56,940 bases of DNA. Source: an uncultured Clostridium sp. (GTDB lineage: Bacteria > Bacillota > Clostridia > TANB77 > CAG-508). The stretch's first letter is position 1. The number at the start of each line of letters is the position of its first letter. The position numbers and the translations under genes are program-made. Below the pieces are notes generated by a model. The model ran no database searches and had not been told where the DNA came from. It saw nothing but the letters and a program-made list of their open reading frames with translations. The DNA is taken from NCBI GenBank assembly GCA_900554815.1, contig USIO01000008.1, positions 1 through 56,940 of the forward strand, in the 5' to 3' direction. This document shows positions 1 through 9,984 of this stretch, one piece after another.

Positions 1-31
1 AAACACTATTTATATTAATATACAATAAAAA

Positions 32-108
32 TGGCGACCTGGAACGGGCTCGAACCGTCGACCTCTGCCGTGACAGGGCAGCGTTCTAACCAACTGAACT
101 ACCAGGCC
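32..108 (-). tRNA. tRNA-Asp (anticodon GTC)
   Basis: The minus strand folds as a 77-nt cloverleaf. The 7-bp acceptor stem GGCCTGG/CCAGGTC has one G-T pair, the anticodon stem CTGCC/GGCAG carries a loop with GTC, and a T-loop TTCGAGC and an encoded CCA follow. It lies downstream of tRNA-Val and is probably cotranscribed with it from the promoter at 307-335. Confidence 0.97.
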
Positions 109-211
109 ATAACAAGAAAAATTGCTTTTTGATTCTTTAATATATTAATGTAGTTAAACATTATTATAAATTGTGAGTAATTGTAATTTAAGCAATTTGC
201 TATAATAAAAA

Positions 212-287
212 TGGTGGGCGTAATAGGACTCGAACCTATGACCCCCTGCTTGTAAGGCAGATGCTCTACCAGCTGAGCTATGCGCCC
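212..287 (-). tRNA. tRNA-Val (anticodon TAC)
   Basis: The minus strand folds as a 76-nt cloverleaf with acceptor GGGCGCA/TACGCCC, a D-arm AGCTCAGCTGGTAGAGC, an anticodon loop with TAC, a T-loop TTCGAGT and an encoded CCA. It is the first gene of a Val-Asp tRNA pair. Confidence 0.97.
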
Positions 288-306
288 ATTTCTTGTGACA
301 TTGATT

Positions 307-335
307 AGTATACTAAATTTTAATAAATCTGTCAA
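307..335 (-). promoter_or_regulatory. Promoter of the tRNA-Val/Asp unit
   Basis: Read on the minus strand, a consensus -35 TTGACA (330-335) is separated by 17 nt from a -10 TATACT (307-312), about 20 nt upstream of the 5' end of tRNA-Val. Confidence 0.85.
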
Positions 336-470
336 TACTAAATTTAATTTTTTTTACTTTATTTTAAATTTTTGTTATAACAAAGAATTAATATATTTGT
401 TTAACTATTGCATTATAGTATATATTTTTGTAAAATTGTATTATTCTTTTATTATGAGGAGAAAATGTTT

Positions 471-2149
471 ATGGCTTTTGATGGAATTGTTCTAAATAGT
501 ATTGTAAATGAATTAAAACAAACAATTATTGGTTCTAAAGTAAACAAAATATATCAGCCTACTAAAAATAATGTCATTTTTAATTTATACACTAATGGTA
601 ATAAATTTAATTTAAATTTATGTGTTGATCCTAAAAATTGTAGGTTAAGTTTGACAAAGCATTTTATGGAAAATCCTATGCAAGCTCCTTCTTTTTGTAT
701 GCTTTTAAGAAAACACATTGGAAATTCTATGTTGGTTGGTATTAATACATTTGATTTAGAAAGAATTGTAGAATTTGAATTTAAAAATTTTAACGAGTTT
801 GATGAAGCAAAGTCTAAAAAATTAATTATAGAAATTATGGCAGGTCATAGTAATATTATTTTATTAAATAATGATAAAGAGATAATAGATAGTCTTCGTC
901 ATGTAGCTTCTTCTCGAGAAATATTTCCTGGGAAAAAATATGTAATGCCTACAAATGCCAAAAAAAGTTTTTTACTATTAGAGGATTTTAAAGATTTTCT
1001 TAATGCATTAAACTATGATGGTTCTGAAATCGACAAGCTTATGTCTCATGTATTTATTGGTATTAGCCAAAGTTTTATTAAGTCTTCTATAAAAGAACTT
1101 GGATTAGTAAGTGAAAATCTTTCTATAGAGGATTTACGGTAAATTATATTATTTTATTAAAGATATTGTTTCTGCAATTTGCAAAAATCAATTAGAAATT
1201 GATTTTTGCAATAACGATTTTTACATTAAATTAGCTAGCAAAAAGAATAGTTTTCTTAATTTAAATTATTGTATTGATGATTGGTATTATAAAAAAGAAG
1301 AAATAGAAAAATTAATTTTTACCAAAAATTCTTTACTTAATACAGTTTCTGCTCTTTTGAAAAAATATTTAAAAAGGTTAGAAAATATTTCTCTAAAATT
1401 AAATGAATGCAAGAATATGAATATTTATAAATTATATGGTGAATTAATTACGTCTAATTTATATAACTATACAAATCAGCATTTAGATTTTATTATTGTT
1501 GAAAATTACTACGATAATAACAACTTAGTTTCTATACCTTTGGATAAAACAATTACAGTAAATAAAAATGCAACTAAATATTTTAAAAAATATAATAAAT
1601 TGAAAAGTGCATCTAAAATTGTTTCTTTACAGAAAGAAGAAACAAAAATTGAATTGCAATATCTCGAGAGTTTAGTTTATTCTATCGAAAATAGTAAATC
1701 ATTATCTGAGTTAGAAGATATTATCTTAGAATTATTTGAAAGTAAAATTATTAGTAATAAGGGAAAAAATGTTAAGGGTAAAAGTTCCAAAACACGCAAT
1801 AGTTCAAATTCTTTTGAGCCTTTAGTATTTAATATTGATGGTTTTACAGTATTTGCAGGAAAAAATAATCACCAAAATGATATATTAAGTATAAAAATAG
1901 CCAGTAAAAATGATATTTGGTTTCATGTAAAAAATGTGCAAGGTAGTCATGTTTTGTTAAGAACAGAAAATAAACCTATAAATTTATCCACTATAGAAAA
2001 ATGTGCTAAAATTGCTGTTGAAAATAGTAAAGCACGTCATTCTTCTAATGTTGCTGTGGATTATTGTGAAGCAAAGTATGTAAAAAAAACGCATGGTTCA
2101 AAGCCTCGGTATGGTTATTTATTCAAATTATAAAACTGTATACATTTAG
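471..2149 (+). CDS. rqcH: RqcH / NFACT ribosome quality-control protein, two CGG +1 recoding sites
   Basis: Member of the Rqc2/FbpA (NFACT) family. RqcH binds 50S subunits carrying stalled peptidyl-tRNA and directs C-terminal alanine tailing. An N-terminal NFACT-N domain begins MAFDGIVLNSIV, a coiled-coil middle spans about 230-400, and an NFACT-R domain contains DIWFHVKNVQGSHV. The start at 471 is chosen because GAGGAG (456-461) is well spaced and the family starts MxFDG. Read conventionally, the gene stops at 1142, reopens in the +1 frame and stops again at 2133. Reading CGGT at 1137 and 2107 as single Gly residues (223 and 546) gives one 558-residue protein of normal family length, ending KPGMVIYSNYKTVYI as in homologues. 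Where I recall an Asp-Arg pair needed for tailing, this protein has LERI; that comparison is from memory. Confidence 0.93.
1137..1140 (+). other. CGG +1 recoding site, rqcH site 1 (CGGT)
   Basis: Context TTA-CGG-TAA: conventional reading stops immediately after CGG. Dropping the C gives GGT (Gly 223) and opens the frame that encodes the coiled-coil middle of RqcH. Confidence 0.9.
2107..2110 (+). other. CGG +1 recoding site, rqcH site 2 (CGGT)
   Basis: Context CCT-CGG-TAT. Dropping the C gives Lys-Pro-Gly-Met-Val-Ile-Tyr, the conserved NFACT-R ending. The unshifted frame gives Lys-Pro-Arg-Tyr-Gly and stops eight codons after CGG. Confidence 0.92.
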
Positions 2150-2171
2150 TTTAGCATTACTTTTTAGTTCA

Positions 2172-2211
2172 AAAATAAGGAGTTATATTTTTTAATACAA
2201 CTCCTTATTTT
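2172..2211. terminator. Bidirectional terminator between rqcH and the ligA unit
   Basis: A perfect 13-bp inverted repeat, AAAATAAGGAGTT (2172-2184) and AACTCCTTATTTT (2199-2211), has A/T runs on both sides and lies between the converging genes. Confidence 0.88.
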
Positions 2212-2214
2212 ATT

Positions 2215-2445
2215 TTAAATTTTATATTCTATATCTGCCATAAAAGGAAACATTTCTTTTAATACTTTATAAGATATTAAATTTAGACAAGCATGTGGGC
2301 TTTTCTCTTTTATAGTAATTAATCTTTGAGAATAGCAATTATTTGATACTTTATATATTAAATATCTGTTATTATTATAATTAAAATACAATCCAAATCC
2401 GTTGTTTAAGTCCATTTCCATTTTTTCTAAAGTATAGTTTTCCAT
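2215..2445 (-). CDS. Small hypothetical protein (76 aa)
   Basis: I do not recognise a family. Its ATG directly follows the ligA stop codon (TAG-ATG), and a GGAG sequence inside the ligA end serves as ribosome binding site, so it is likely translationally coupled to ligA. The protein is soluble-looking, with an acidic N-terminus, an asparagine/tyrosine-rich middle and no membrane segment. The tight coupling and the terminator immediately downstream support a real gene. Confidence 0.6.
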   Translation of the reverse strand: MENYTLEKMEMDLNNGFGLYFNYNNNRYLIYKVSNNCYSQRLITIKEKSPHACLNLISYKVLKEMFPFMADIEYKI

Positions 2446-4443
2446 CTATTCTCCTATCATTTCATTAAATTCTTTTTCCGTAATGATTGTTATTCCCAAT
2501 TCTTGTGCTTTTTTTAGCTTGCTTCCTGCTTCTTCTCCTGCTAGCACATAACTTGTTTTTCTAGAAACTGTACCAGAAGTTTTGCCTCCATGTTTTTCTA
2601 TTAAGTCTTGTGCTTGTTCCCTTGTATATTTCTCTAGTGTACCTGTTAATACAAAAGTCTTTCCTCCAAATCTATTGTCTATATTTTCTTGTATTAATTT
2701 CATATTAACTCCAGATTTTTGTAATTTTTTTATTAGGTCTTTAGTTTGTTCTTGCTTAAAAAAATTATAAATACTATTTGCTATAACAGGTCCAATGTCT
2801 TCAATTAAACTAAGTTCTTCATATGTAGCATTCATTAGTTTATTCATTGTTTTGTATTTTTTAGCTAATAACTTCGAAGTTGTACTTCCAGTATGTCTAA
2901 TTCCAAAGGCATTTATAAGTTTAGTTAAATCATTAGTCTTACTTTTCTCTATTGCTTCTATTAAATTGGCGGCAAATTTTTGTCCATTCTTTTTTAAAGA
3001 TGCGACATCTTTTGTTGTTAAATTATATATGTCTGCAATATCATTTATTAAGCCTTTTTCTATTAATTGCTCTATAATGGAAATTCCTAGTCCTGTAATA
3101 TCCATACCTTCTTTAGATGCAAAATGCACAATGTTCCTTAGTTGTACTGCTTTACACTCTATACCAATACATCTTCTAACTGCTTCTCCTGCTTCACGTA
3201 TTGCTGGTCCACCACATACTGGGCAAGTATCTGGCATAATAAATTCTTTTTCTTTCCCAGTTCTTTTTTTCTTTACTACTTCAACAATTTCTGGTATAAC
3301 ATCCCCTGCTTTTTGAATAACAACAGTGTCTCCTATTTTTAAGTCTTTTTCTTTTATAAAATCTTCATTATGAAGAGTTGTTTTAGAAATAATAGAGCCA
3401 GCAACTCTTACAGGTTCTAGTATTGCCATTGGTGTTATTGCACCAGTTCTTCCTACTTGACAAATAATATCTTTCAAAATTGTTTCTTTTTTTTCTGGTG
3501 GATATTTGTATGCAATTGCCCATCGTGGCACCTTAGAAGTACTTCCTATTTTTTCTCTTAGTTCTAAATTATCAATCTTAACAACTGCTCCATCAATATT
3601 AAATGGTAAGTTTTCTCTTTGCTCGCCTATTTTTTTTATTTCCTCTATTACTTTTTCTATGTTGTTGCAAAGTGCTTTAACAGGAATAACATTAAATCCC
3701 ATTTTTTCCAAGAAAATAAGGCTTTCATAATGAGAGGTAAATGGAATTGATGTGCATTTTTGTACATTAAATATATAAATATCTAATGGTCTTTTAGCTA
3801 CAATAGAATTGTCTAACTGGCGTAATGAACCAGCTGCAGCGTTACGAGCATTTGCAAAAAGAGGCTCTTCTAGTATTTCCCTTTCTGCATTTAATTTTTC
3901 AAAATTAATTTTGGAAATAAAAACTTCTCCTCTAACTGTAATATCAATTGGTTCTTTTAATTTTTTAGGAATACTATATATAGTTTTTAAGTTATCTGTA
4001 ACATCTTCTCCAATAATTCCGTTTCCTCTGGTTGCTCCTCTAACAAGTTGTCCATCTTTGTACTCTAATGCTGCTGAAAGTCCATCAATTTTTGTTTCAA
4101 CAACATATTCTAATGGTAAATTATATTGGTTTGAATATTCTTTCATTCTTTCATCAAAGCTTCTTAAATCCTCAAAATCAAAAACATCTTGCAAACTTTG
4201 TAGTGGAACCTCATGTGTTACTTTTTCAAAGCCCTCTTTTACAGTTCCTCCTACTTTTTGTGTAAGTGAATCTTTTGTAACAAGATTTGGAAATTGTTTT
4301 TCCAGGTTTTTTAATTCATTCATAAGCATATCATATTCAAAATCACTAATTTCTGGTTTGTCATCATCATAATATTTTTTGGCATGATAAGCTGTTATTT
4401 TATGTAATTCCTCTATTCGTTTTTTAGCCGCTTCTTCTTTCAT
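2446..4443 (-). CDS. ligA: NAD-dependent DNA ligase LigA
   Basis: Seals nicks in DNA using NAD+ in replication and repair. The 665-residue protein has the family order: Ia domain with YHAKKYYDDD near the N-terminus, adenylation domain with the active-site lysine in KIDG (ETKIDGLSAALEY), OB fold, a four-cysteine zinc finger (CPVCGG...CIGIEC), helix-hairpin-helix repeats, and a C-terminal BRCT domain (FGGKTFVLTGTLEKYTREQA). GGAGG at 4449-4453 lies over an upstream ATG, so the start at 4443 (MKEEAAKK), 5 nt from it, is preferred. It is downstream of pgsA on the same strand and contains no in-frame CGG. Confidence 0.97.
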   Translation of the reverse strand: MKEEAAKKRIEELHKITAYHAKKYYDDDKPEISDFEYDMLMNELKNLEKQFPNLVTKDSLTQKVGGTVKEGFEKVTHEVPLQSLQDVFDFEDLRSFDERMKEYSNQYNLPLEYVVETKIDGLSAALEYKDGQLVRGATRGNGIIGEDVTDNLKTIYSIPKKLKEPIDITVRGEVFISKINFEKLNAEREILEEPLFANARNAAAGSLRQLDNSIVAKRPLDIYIFNVQKCTSIPFTSHYESLIFLEKMGFNVIPVKALCNNIEKVIEEIKKIGEQRENLPFNIDGAVVKIDNLELREKIGSTSKVPRWAIAYKYPPEKKETILKDIICQVGRTGAITPMAILEPVRVAGSIISKTTLHNEDFIKEKDLKIGDTVVIQKAGDVIPEIVEVVKKKRTGKEKEFIMPDTCPVCGGPAIREAGEAVRRCIGIECKAVQLRNIVHFASKEGMDITGLGISIIEQLIEKGLINDIADIYNLTTKDVASLKKNGQKFAANLIEAIEKSKTNDLTKLINAFGIRHTGSTTSKLLAKKYKTMNKLMNATYEELSLIEDIGPVIANSIYNFFKQEQTKDLIKKLQKSGVNMKLIQENIDNRFGGKTFVLTGTLEKYTREQAQDLIEKHGGKTSGTVSRKTSYVLAGEEAGSKLKKAQELGITIITEKEFNEMIGE

Positions 4444-4463
4444 CATAACCTCCATTGGATTTA

Positions 4464-5054
4464 TTATTTAAATAATTCTTTGCCATTTTTTAAATAATCA
4501 TAACCAGAAAAAATTGTTGCAAGAGTAGAAATTATCATTAAAGCTGTTGTTAATAAATTAATTGCAAAAGCAGATCCTTGTAATGTCCCAGAAAATATTG
4601 CCCCAAAAGGATTAATATCAACAAATGCTAGAATAATAGCTGTCATCTGTGTGGCTGTTTTTAGTTTGCCCCAAAAACTAGCAGCTATTACTTTTCCTCC
4701 TTTTTCTACTGCAATTAGTCTGTACCCAGATACAATAAATTCGCGTGCTACAACAATAATCGGTATCCAGGCTGGTAATTTTACTGCTTCCACTAGTATA
4801 ATCATTGCTGCAAGTACAAGTATTTTATCTGCTAATGGATCTGCAAATTTTCCAAAAGTAGTAATTTCATTATTTTTCCTTGCTATATAACCATCTAGTT
4901 TATCTGTAATAGATGCAATTATAAAAATAAAATCTACAATTAGCCATGTAATTGGTATACCTAAAAAGTCTCCTTTTATACCAAAGAAAGGTATTATTAC
5001 CATAATTGGCACTAATATAATTCTAAAAATAGTTAATTTATTAGCTAAGTTCAT
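4464..5054 (-). CDS. pgsA: CDP-diacylglycerol-glycerol-3-phosphate 3-phosphatidyltransferase
   Basis: Makes phosphatidylglycerolphosphate from CDP-diacylglycerol and glycerol-3-phosphate at the membrane. The 196-residue protein has several membrane segments. The CDP-alcohol phosphotransferase signature is complete: DG, then AR, eight residues, G, then FADPLAD, within DGYIARKNNEITTFGKFADP. The N-terminus MNLANKLTIFRI is typical of bacterial PgsA. It sits 20 nt upstream of ligA and is probably cotranscribed. Confidence 0.95.
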   Translation of the reverse strand: MNLANKLTIFRIILVPIMVIIPFFGIKGDFLGIPITWLIVDFIFIIASITDKLDGYIARKNNEITTFGKFADPLADKILVLAAMIILVEAVKLPAWIPIIVVAREFIVSGYRLIAVEKGGKVIAASFWGKLKTATQMTAIILAFVDINPFGAIFSGTLQGSAFAINLLTTALMIISTLATIFSGYDYLKNGKELFK

Positions 5055-5158
5055 GTTTATTCTCCTATAATAATATATATTAAAATTATATTTAGATTAT
5101 ATTTTTTATTTAATCTTGTGTCAATCTTTTTATGGAAATTTTATTTATATACTTAATT

Positions 5159-5449
5159 TCACTTTGTTTGTTCTACAATATCTATAATGTCAGAAACAAA
5201 TTGTCCAATAATTGGTATATTTAATTTTACAATTTGTTGTAATATTATAATTAAAATAGCAGTTATAATTGTAAAACCAATTCCAATTCCTACGCCTTTT
5301 GAAATTCCTGCTAAAAAATTTCTAATTAATATTTGTTTTTTGTTTCCAATAATGTTACTTATTTCTTCTAGTTTTGATTTTGTTAGCAATTCATTTATTC
5401 TATCTAATTTTTCATTTAAAGCATTCTTCTTTTTTCTTATTTTAAACAT
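5159..5449 (-). CDS. DUF5665-like small membrane protein
   Basis: A 96-residue protein starting MFKIRKKKN, with a basic, helical N-terminal half and a hydrophobic segment around residues 50-72, followed by a short amphipathic tail. The pattern RNFLAGISKGVGIGIGFTIITA matches my memory of the Clostridial DUF5665 family; function unknown. The start at 5449 is preferred to an in-frame ATG at 5467 because a GGGGAG ribosome binding site lies just upstream of it. Confidence 0.75.
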   Translation of the reverse strand: MFKIRKKKNALNEKLDRINELLTKSKLEEISNIIGNKKQILIRNFLAGISKGVGIGIGFTIITAILIIILQQIVKLNIPIIGQFVSDIIDIVEQTK

Positions 5450-5530
5450 TGTTCTCCCCTTATACATGGCACATAAATATTAAAAATAAAACTAATGCAG
5501 ATGCATTAGTTTTATTTTCTTCATATTCTA

Positions 5531-8339
5531 CTAGTTTATACTATTTTCTATTTTATTTGTATAAATTGTATTATTTTCCACTATATTATTGTCGTCATCT
5601 TGTTTTGTTAGTTCTTCTAGCATTTTTATTAGTTCCTGCAATCTTCCGTATATCTTGTCCCATCATTTCCCAGTCATTATTTTTACTTGATTCATTTAAG
5701 TTGTTGTTAGCTTTTATAATTTCATTAATTAGTCCTTCCTGAGTATCTGTATTTTCTACTTCTATATTAACAGCAGATTTTGAAAGTAAATTTTCTATTG
5801 CTTCTTCAAGGTTGTCTCCAATTGCTACTTTATTTCCTGAGGCAACTACAATTTTTTTAATTACAGGTACTACAGATTCATTAGTATACACCTGGTAAAT
5901 AGGTTCTACATACAAAAGTTTATCATCAATTGGTACTACAAGCATATTTTTTATTAGTTTAGTTCCCGGCGTGTTTAAGCTGTTAATAACTGTAGATATT
6001 GTTTCGTCTTCTTCTAATTGTTTGTCTAGTTGTGCAGGGCTTAAAATATTTTCGGACGAGTTAAATTTATATAATTTCAATTTCATTTCCGTGTTATTAT
6101 AAGTACCCACTAAATAAGAAATAATGTTTTGTTTTCCATAAGCTGTATATGGAATTACTAGGCCTAATTGCGCTTTGTCTGAATCTAGTGTTTTTAGCAT
6201 AGTATAATAACTTTCCATAGATGTTCCAACTCCAGTTGTAACTTTTGTGGTATTTGCTTTTGCCACTTCCCACAAATCATCATTTCTGTACAATACTTCT
6301 GTTTGTACTTTATGATATCTTTCATACATTTTAGCTTGAATATCGTATAAAAATTTAGGATATACAAAATGGTTTGAAATATCTTGTGGTATTTGCTCTT
6401 CTTTTTCTACAAATAATGTTGGATAAATATTCCTATAAGCCATTACAATTGGGTCTGTTCTATCAGTTATGTAGAATGTAACGGTTCCGTCATAGCTGTC
6501 AATTAATACTTTAACAGAATTTCTTATATAATTTATTTTTGTTTTTGTTCCATTAACTTCTATAGATGTATCCTGAGAATATGGGTATCTATCACTTGTT
6601 GTATAAGCATCTAATACCCATACCTGTCGTCCATCTTCTGTAATTACTAAATATGGTTCATCATCATATAGTAGATATGGCATAATTCTTTTTGCACGGT
6701 CTATTATATTTCTATTAACTATAATTTTGCTTTCATCTGTAATATTGCTTGAAAAGGCAAGGCTAAGATTATTAGTTGATATTCCTAGTGCTAATCTGTC
6801 CAAAAAATTTAAGTTTAATCCTGCTTTGCCGTCATAGTTGTTTTCAGTATTTGTAGATGTACTAGTAGGATAGTCAAATTCTGTTTTTCCTTCTGCATTT
6901 ACTGCGATTGCTGAATTTGTTTCTAACCCAAAATATATTCTAGGTTGTGTAATTTTTATCTTTTCGTCTTTTTGGTCAAAGCTAGACTGAACATATTCTA
7001 TATTTCCTCTTTCGTCAACTTTAGATGCATATGTAATAATACTACCATATCCATGAGTATAGTTGTATGTTTTATTATCATATGTTCTATTAACGCCATC
7101 AATTAAAATTTCTCTTGGCGAAACATAAACCAAGCTCTGAGTTCCATATATATTATAGCTTTGAATTTTAGTATTATTATAAGAGTAGTATCCTACCGAA
7201 TCTTTATACTCTGTTAATGTTTTTAATGTCATGTCTTCGCTTACAATTGGAATATTATTAATTACATCTGCATATTTTTCCACTTCTTCTGTTTCAATTA
7301 TTCCTGCATTTTCAATTTGTAGTTCTTCTATATTTAAATTATAAGCATCTTTTGTATTTTTTATATGATATTCTAGATAGGTTTTTTCCTTGTCCAATAT
7401 ATTTGGATTTACAAAGATCCATTGGAACAATGTCATAAAAACAAATAATCCTACTAAATAAACTGGAACTGTAAGAACTGATCTTATTGCATTTTTATAT
7501 TTTTTCTTTTTTATAAATATAATAGTTAGTATCATTGCAACAAGTATAATAATTGACAATATTCTATATCCCCATAGTTTAACTGTAACATCTGTAAATC
7601 CCGCACCAGTTAGTTCTGTATTTTCAGTATCATTTAAAGTAATAAATTTATCGAAAAGAATGTCTTGTGTCTTTAAATATGTTATTCCTGAAATGCAAAA
7701 TATTATAATAAATGCAAAAACTATCATTTGTTTTATAAGTGTACTTTTCTTTAATAGTTGGCTATCTACTCCGTCAAAATAAATGTTAAATACCGCAATA
7801 TAGTAAATTCCCGTATATATTGCTAATGTAATTGACATTCCCATTATGTAGAATATAATTAATTCCATAAATGGCTTTTGGAAAATATAATATCCAATGT
7901 CCTGGCCAAATATAGGATCAAACATTTCAAAAGATGCACTATTTAAAAACAATATAGTTTTATTTATTAACATATTTGAAGTAAGAATTGCTATAATAGA
8001 GCCTAAAATTAATGCAATTGATTTATTGGGTAATTTTGGCATTTGTTTATTTTCTTCTATAAAAAATTTTTTTAATCCAGATTTAATAAATTTGTTAGTA
8101 ACATAAATTGATAAAAACCATATTATAAAATTAATCGCTGTAATGCTAAACTGGTATCTCGCATTTTGATTAAATACATTAATATAATTTAGTCCAATTT
8201 CTTTTATTTGTAAAAATTCCCCTCTATAAGTTGTAAAAATATACAAAGCAAATAACACAATAAATATTAAAACTAAAATCACTCTTTTTTTATAATTTGA
8301 TTTTTTTTCTTTTGTTTGTGTTTTTACTTGTTCTTCCAT
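5531..8339 (-). CDS. UPF0182 family membrane protein, one CGG +1 recoding site near the C-terminus
   Basis: A 935-residue protein of the UPF0182 family, function unknown. About seven membrane segments occupy residues 15-310 and a long extracytoplasmic domain follows, with family motifs such as the tract around RIMPYLLYDDEPYLV. Conventional reading ends at 5595 with a basic tail, NKNARRTNKTR. Reading CGGA at 5645-5648 as Gly 898 gives DIGRLQELIKMLEELTKQ, an amphipathic helical tail like that ending family members, and adds residues down to the TAG at 5531. AAAGGAT lies upstream of the ATG. Confidence 0.9.
5645..5648 (-). other. CGG +1 recoding site in the UPF0182 gene (CGGA)
   Basis: Context ATA-CGG-AAG on the minus strand. 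Skipping the C yields GGA AGA TTG (Gly-Arg-Leu) and the helical family tail; the unshifted frame ends 17 codons after CGG with a basic tail. Confidence 0.82.
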
Positions 8340-8383
8340 TTACTCTATCCTTTCTACACTAATAATTTTATAAGTATTTTGGT

Positions 8384-9289
8384 TTAAATAATAGCATCTA
8401 AAAACTCCTGAACATTAAATATTTCCATATCATCAATTTTTTCTCCTATTCCAATAAATTTTACAGGTATTTTATTTTGTTCCACAATTCCAATAACAAC
8501 TCCGCCCTTTGCGGTTCCATCTAATTTTGTAAGAATTAACCCTGTTAAGTCAACAGTTTGTTTAAAAGCCTTTACTTGTGATATTGCATTCTGTCCCGTT
8601 GTTCCGTCAATCACTAGTAGTGTTTCTTTTGATGCACCAGCTAATTCTTTTTCTATTACTTTGTTAATCTTCAAAAGTTCTTCCATTAGATTTTCTTTAT
8701 TATGTAATCTACCAGCTGTATCGCATATTAATACATCTGCATTATTACTTTTGGCAATTTGTATAGCTTCAAAAACAACAGCAGCAGGATCTGCTCCTTC
8801 CTCTTTTTTTACAATATCTGCTTTTGCTCTATTTGCCCAAATTTCTAGTTGTTCTACTGCTGCCGCTCTAAAAGTATCTGCTGCAGCGACAATTACTTTT
8901 TTTCCTTCATTTTGTAATCTGTTTGCTATTTTCCCAATAGAAGTAGTCTTTCCAACTCCATTTACACCAACTACTAATATAATAGAAGGTTTGGTGTTTA
9001 AAATTAATTCTGTTTGTCCTACATTTAATAGTTCTGCCATAATTTCTTTTAGAGCCTTTTTTACTGCTTCTTCCTCTTGTATATTTTCTTTTTTTATTTT
9101 ATTTCTTAGTCGTGAAATAATCTCTATTGAAGTGTCTACACCTATGTCAGACATAATTAGAACTTCTTCTAGTTCTTCTAGTAAATTTTCATCAACTCTT
9201 CTAAAAGAAGAAAAAACATTATTAATTTTGTCGTTAAAATTCTCTTTTGTTTTTCCTAATCCTTGTTTCAGTTTTTCAAAAAATCCCAT
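8384..9289 (-). CDS. ftsY: Signal recognition particle receptor FtsY
   Basis: SRP receptor GTPase that docks ribosome-nascent chains at the membrane. The 301-residue protein has an N-domain (helical, about 1-95) and a G-domain with GVNGVGKTT, the DTFRAAA motif, DTAGR, TKLDGTAKGG and a C-terminal GIGEKIDDM. There is no long acidic N-terminal A-domain, as is usual in Gram-positives. AGGAGG precedes the ATG. Its own promoter is proposed at 9357-9385. Confidence 0.97.
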   Translation of the reverse strand: MGFFEKLKQGLGKTKENFNDKINNVFSSFRRVDENLLEELEEVLIMSDIGVDTSIEIISRLRNKIKKENIQEEEAVKKALKEIMAELLNVGQTELILNTKPSIILVVGVNGVGKTTSIGKIANRLQNEGKKVIVAAADTFRAAAVEQLEIWANRAKADIVKKEEGADPAAVVFEAIQIAKSNNADVLICDTAGRLHNKENLMEELLKINKVIEKELAGASKETLLVIDGTTGQNAISQVKAFKQTVDLTGLILTKLDGTAKGGVVIGIVEQNKIPVKFIGIGEKIDDMEIFNVQEFLDAII

Positions 9290-9356
9290 TATTTTCCTCC
9301 TCGTAAACCACTGTTGTTTATTGCACTATATAACTTAACCTTAGATTTATATAATA

Positions 9357-9385
9357 ATAATATATTATTATTTTCTGATAGTCAA
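9357..9385 (-). promoter_or_regulatory. Putative ftsY promoter
   Basis: On the minus strand, TTGACT (9380-9385) is followed after 17 nt by TATTAT (9357-9362). It overlaps an AT-only palindrome (9353-9372) that is probably just low-complexity sequence. Confidence 0.55.
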
Positions 9386-9476
9386 TAAATCTTCCCCATT
9401 TTAGTATTATATTTAGTTAAAAACTCGAAAAGCAATTAGCATAATGTTTCAAAAATGAAGTTTCTTTGTTAATTTC

Positions 9477-9505
9477 TTGCATGAATAAAAAAAATACTGT
9501 ATAAT
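9477..9505 (+). promoter_or_regulatory. tmRNA promoter
   Basis: TTGCAT (9477-9482), a 17-nt spacer and a perfect TATAAT (9500-9505), ending 11 nt before the mature 5' end of tmRNA. Confidence 0.85.
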
Positions 9506-9516
9506 ATATTTTATAT

Positions 9517-9868
9517 GGGGGTGTAATTGGTTTCGACAGTTAATTAGAAATATAAGTAGCGAGTTGTGGAAGCTTGCAGTCCACATAAAAAATGTAAGCA
9601 ATCAAAATAAACGCTGATAATAGAGAATTAGCATACGCTGCCTAAGCAGTGTCGTTCTACCTATAGTGCCTACGCTTTAGGATAGGGCGTATAATAGTAG
9701 GAAACGAAGCTATTTTTTCTTCGGAAATAGTGGGTAAATAGAAGATACTAAAAGTAATAGCCTGTTTGCTGGCGATTACCAGAGGGAATATAAAAAAACA
9801 AACTGCACTCGGAGAAGCTTATATTGAAAATTAATTGGACAGGAGTTCGACTCTCCTCACCTCCACCA
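9517..9868 (+). ncRNA. ssrA: tmRNA (transfer-messenger RNA)
   Basis: Rescues ribosomes stalled on broken messages. The 5' GGGGGTG pairs with the 3' CACCTCC to form the tRNA-like acceptor stem, an encoded CCA ends at 9868, and the T-arm is GGAGTTCGACTCTCC. The tag reading frame begins at GCA 9599 and runs AIKINADNRELAYAA to TAA at 9644-9646; the AYAA ending is a typical degradation signal. The tag contains no CGG codon. Confidence 0.96.
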
Positions 9869-9892
9869 ATGACGTTTTTGTAAAAAAATAAG

Positions 9893-9939
9893 AATATATT
9901 ATTGTTTTATAATAGCAATAATATATTTTTATTTTTTTG
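9893..9939 (+). terminator. tmRNA terminator
   Basis: A perfect 12-bp inverted repeat, AATATATTATTG (9893-9904) and CAATAATATATT (9916-9927), followed by a T-rich run. Confidence 0.8.
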
Positions 9940-9944
9940 CTTTT

Positions 9945-9977
9945 TTAAAAATTAGCAGCCCCATTTAGGAGCTGCTA
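9945..9977 (-). terminator. Terminator of the SSB-like gene
   Basis: On the minus strand, TAGCAGC and GCTGCTA form a 7-bp stem (plus coordinates 9953-9977) followed by ATTTTT, eight bases past the stop codon of the SSB-like gene. Confidence 0.75.
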
Positions 9978-9984
9978 GTTGGTA

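Noticed and set aside
1137..1142. A prfB-type programmed frameshift at a slow stop codon in rqcH
   Set aside because: Only two of 17 sites have a stop codon right after CGG; the common element is CGG, and no internal Shine-Dalgarno is evident.
2582..4372. Long open frames on the plus strand opposite ligA
   Set aside because: They are antisense shadows of ligA, without ribosome binding sites or recognisable domains.
9353..9372. AT-only perfect palindrome upstream of ftsY
   Set aside because: It is a low-complexity AAT/ATT run likely by chance in such AT-rich DNA, and it overlaps the proposed promoter.
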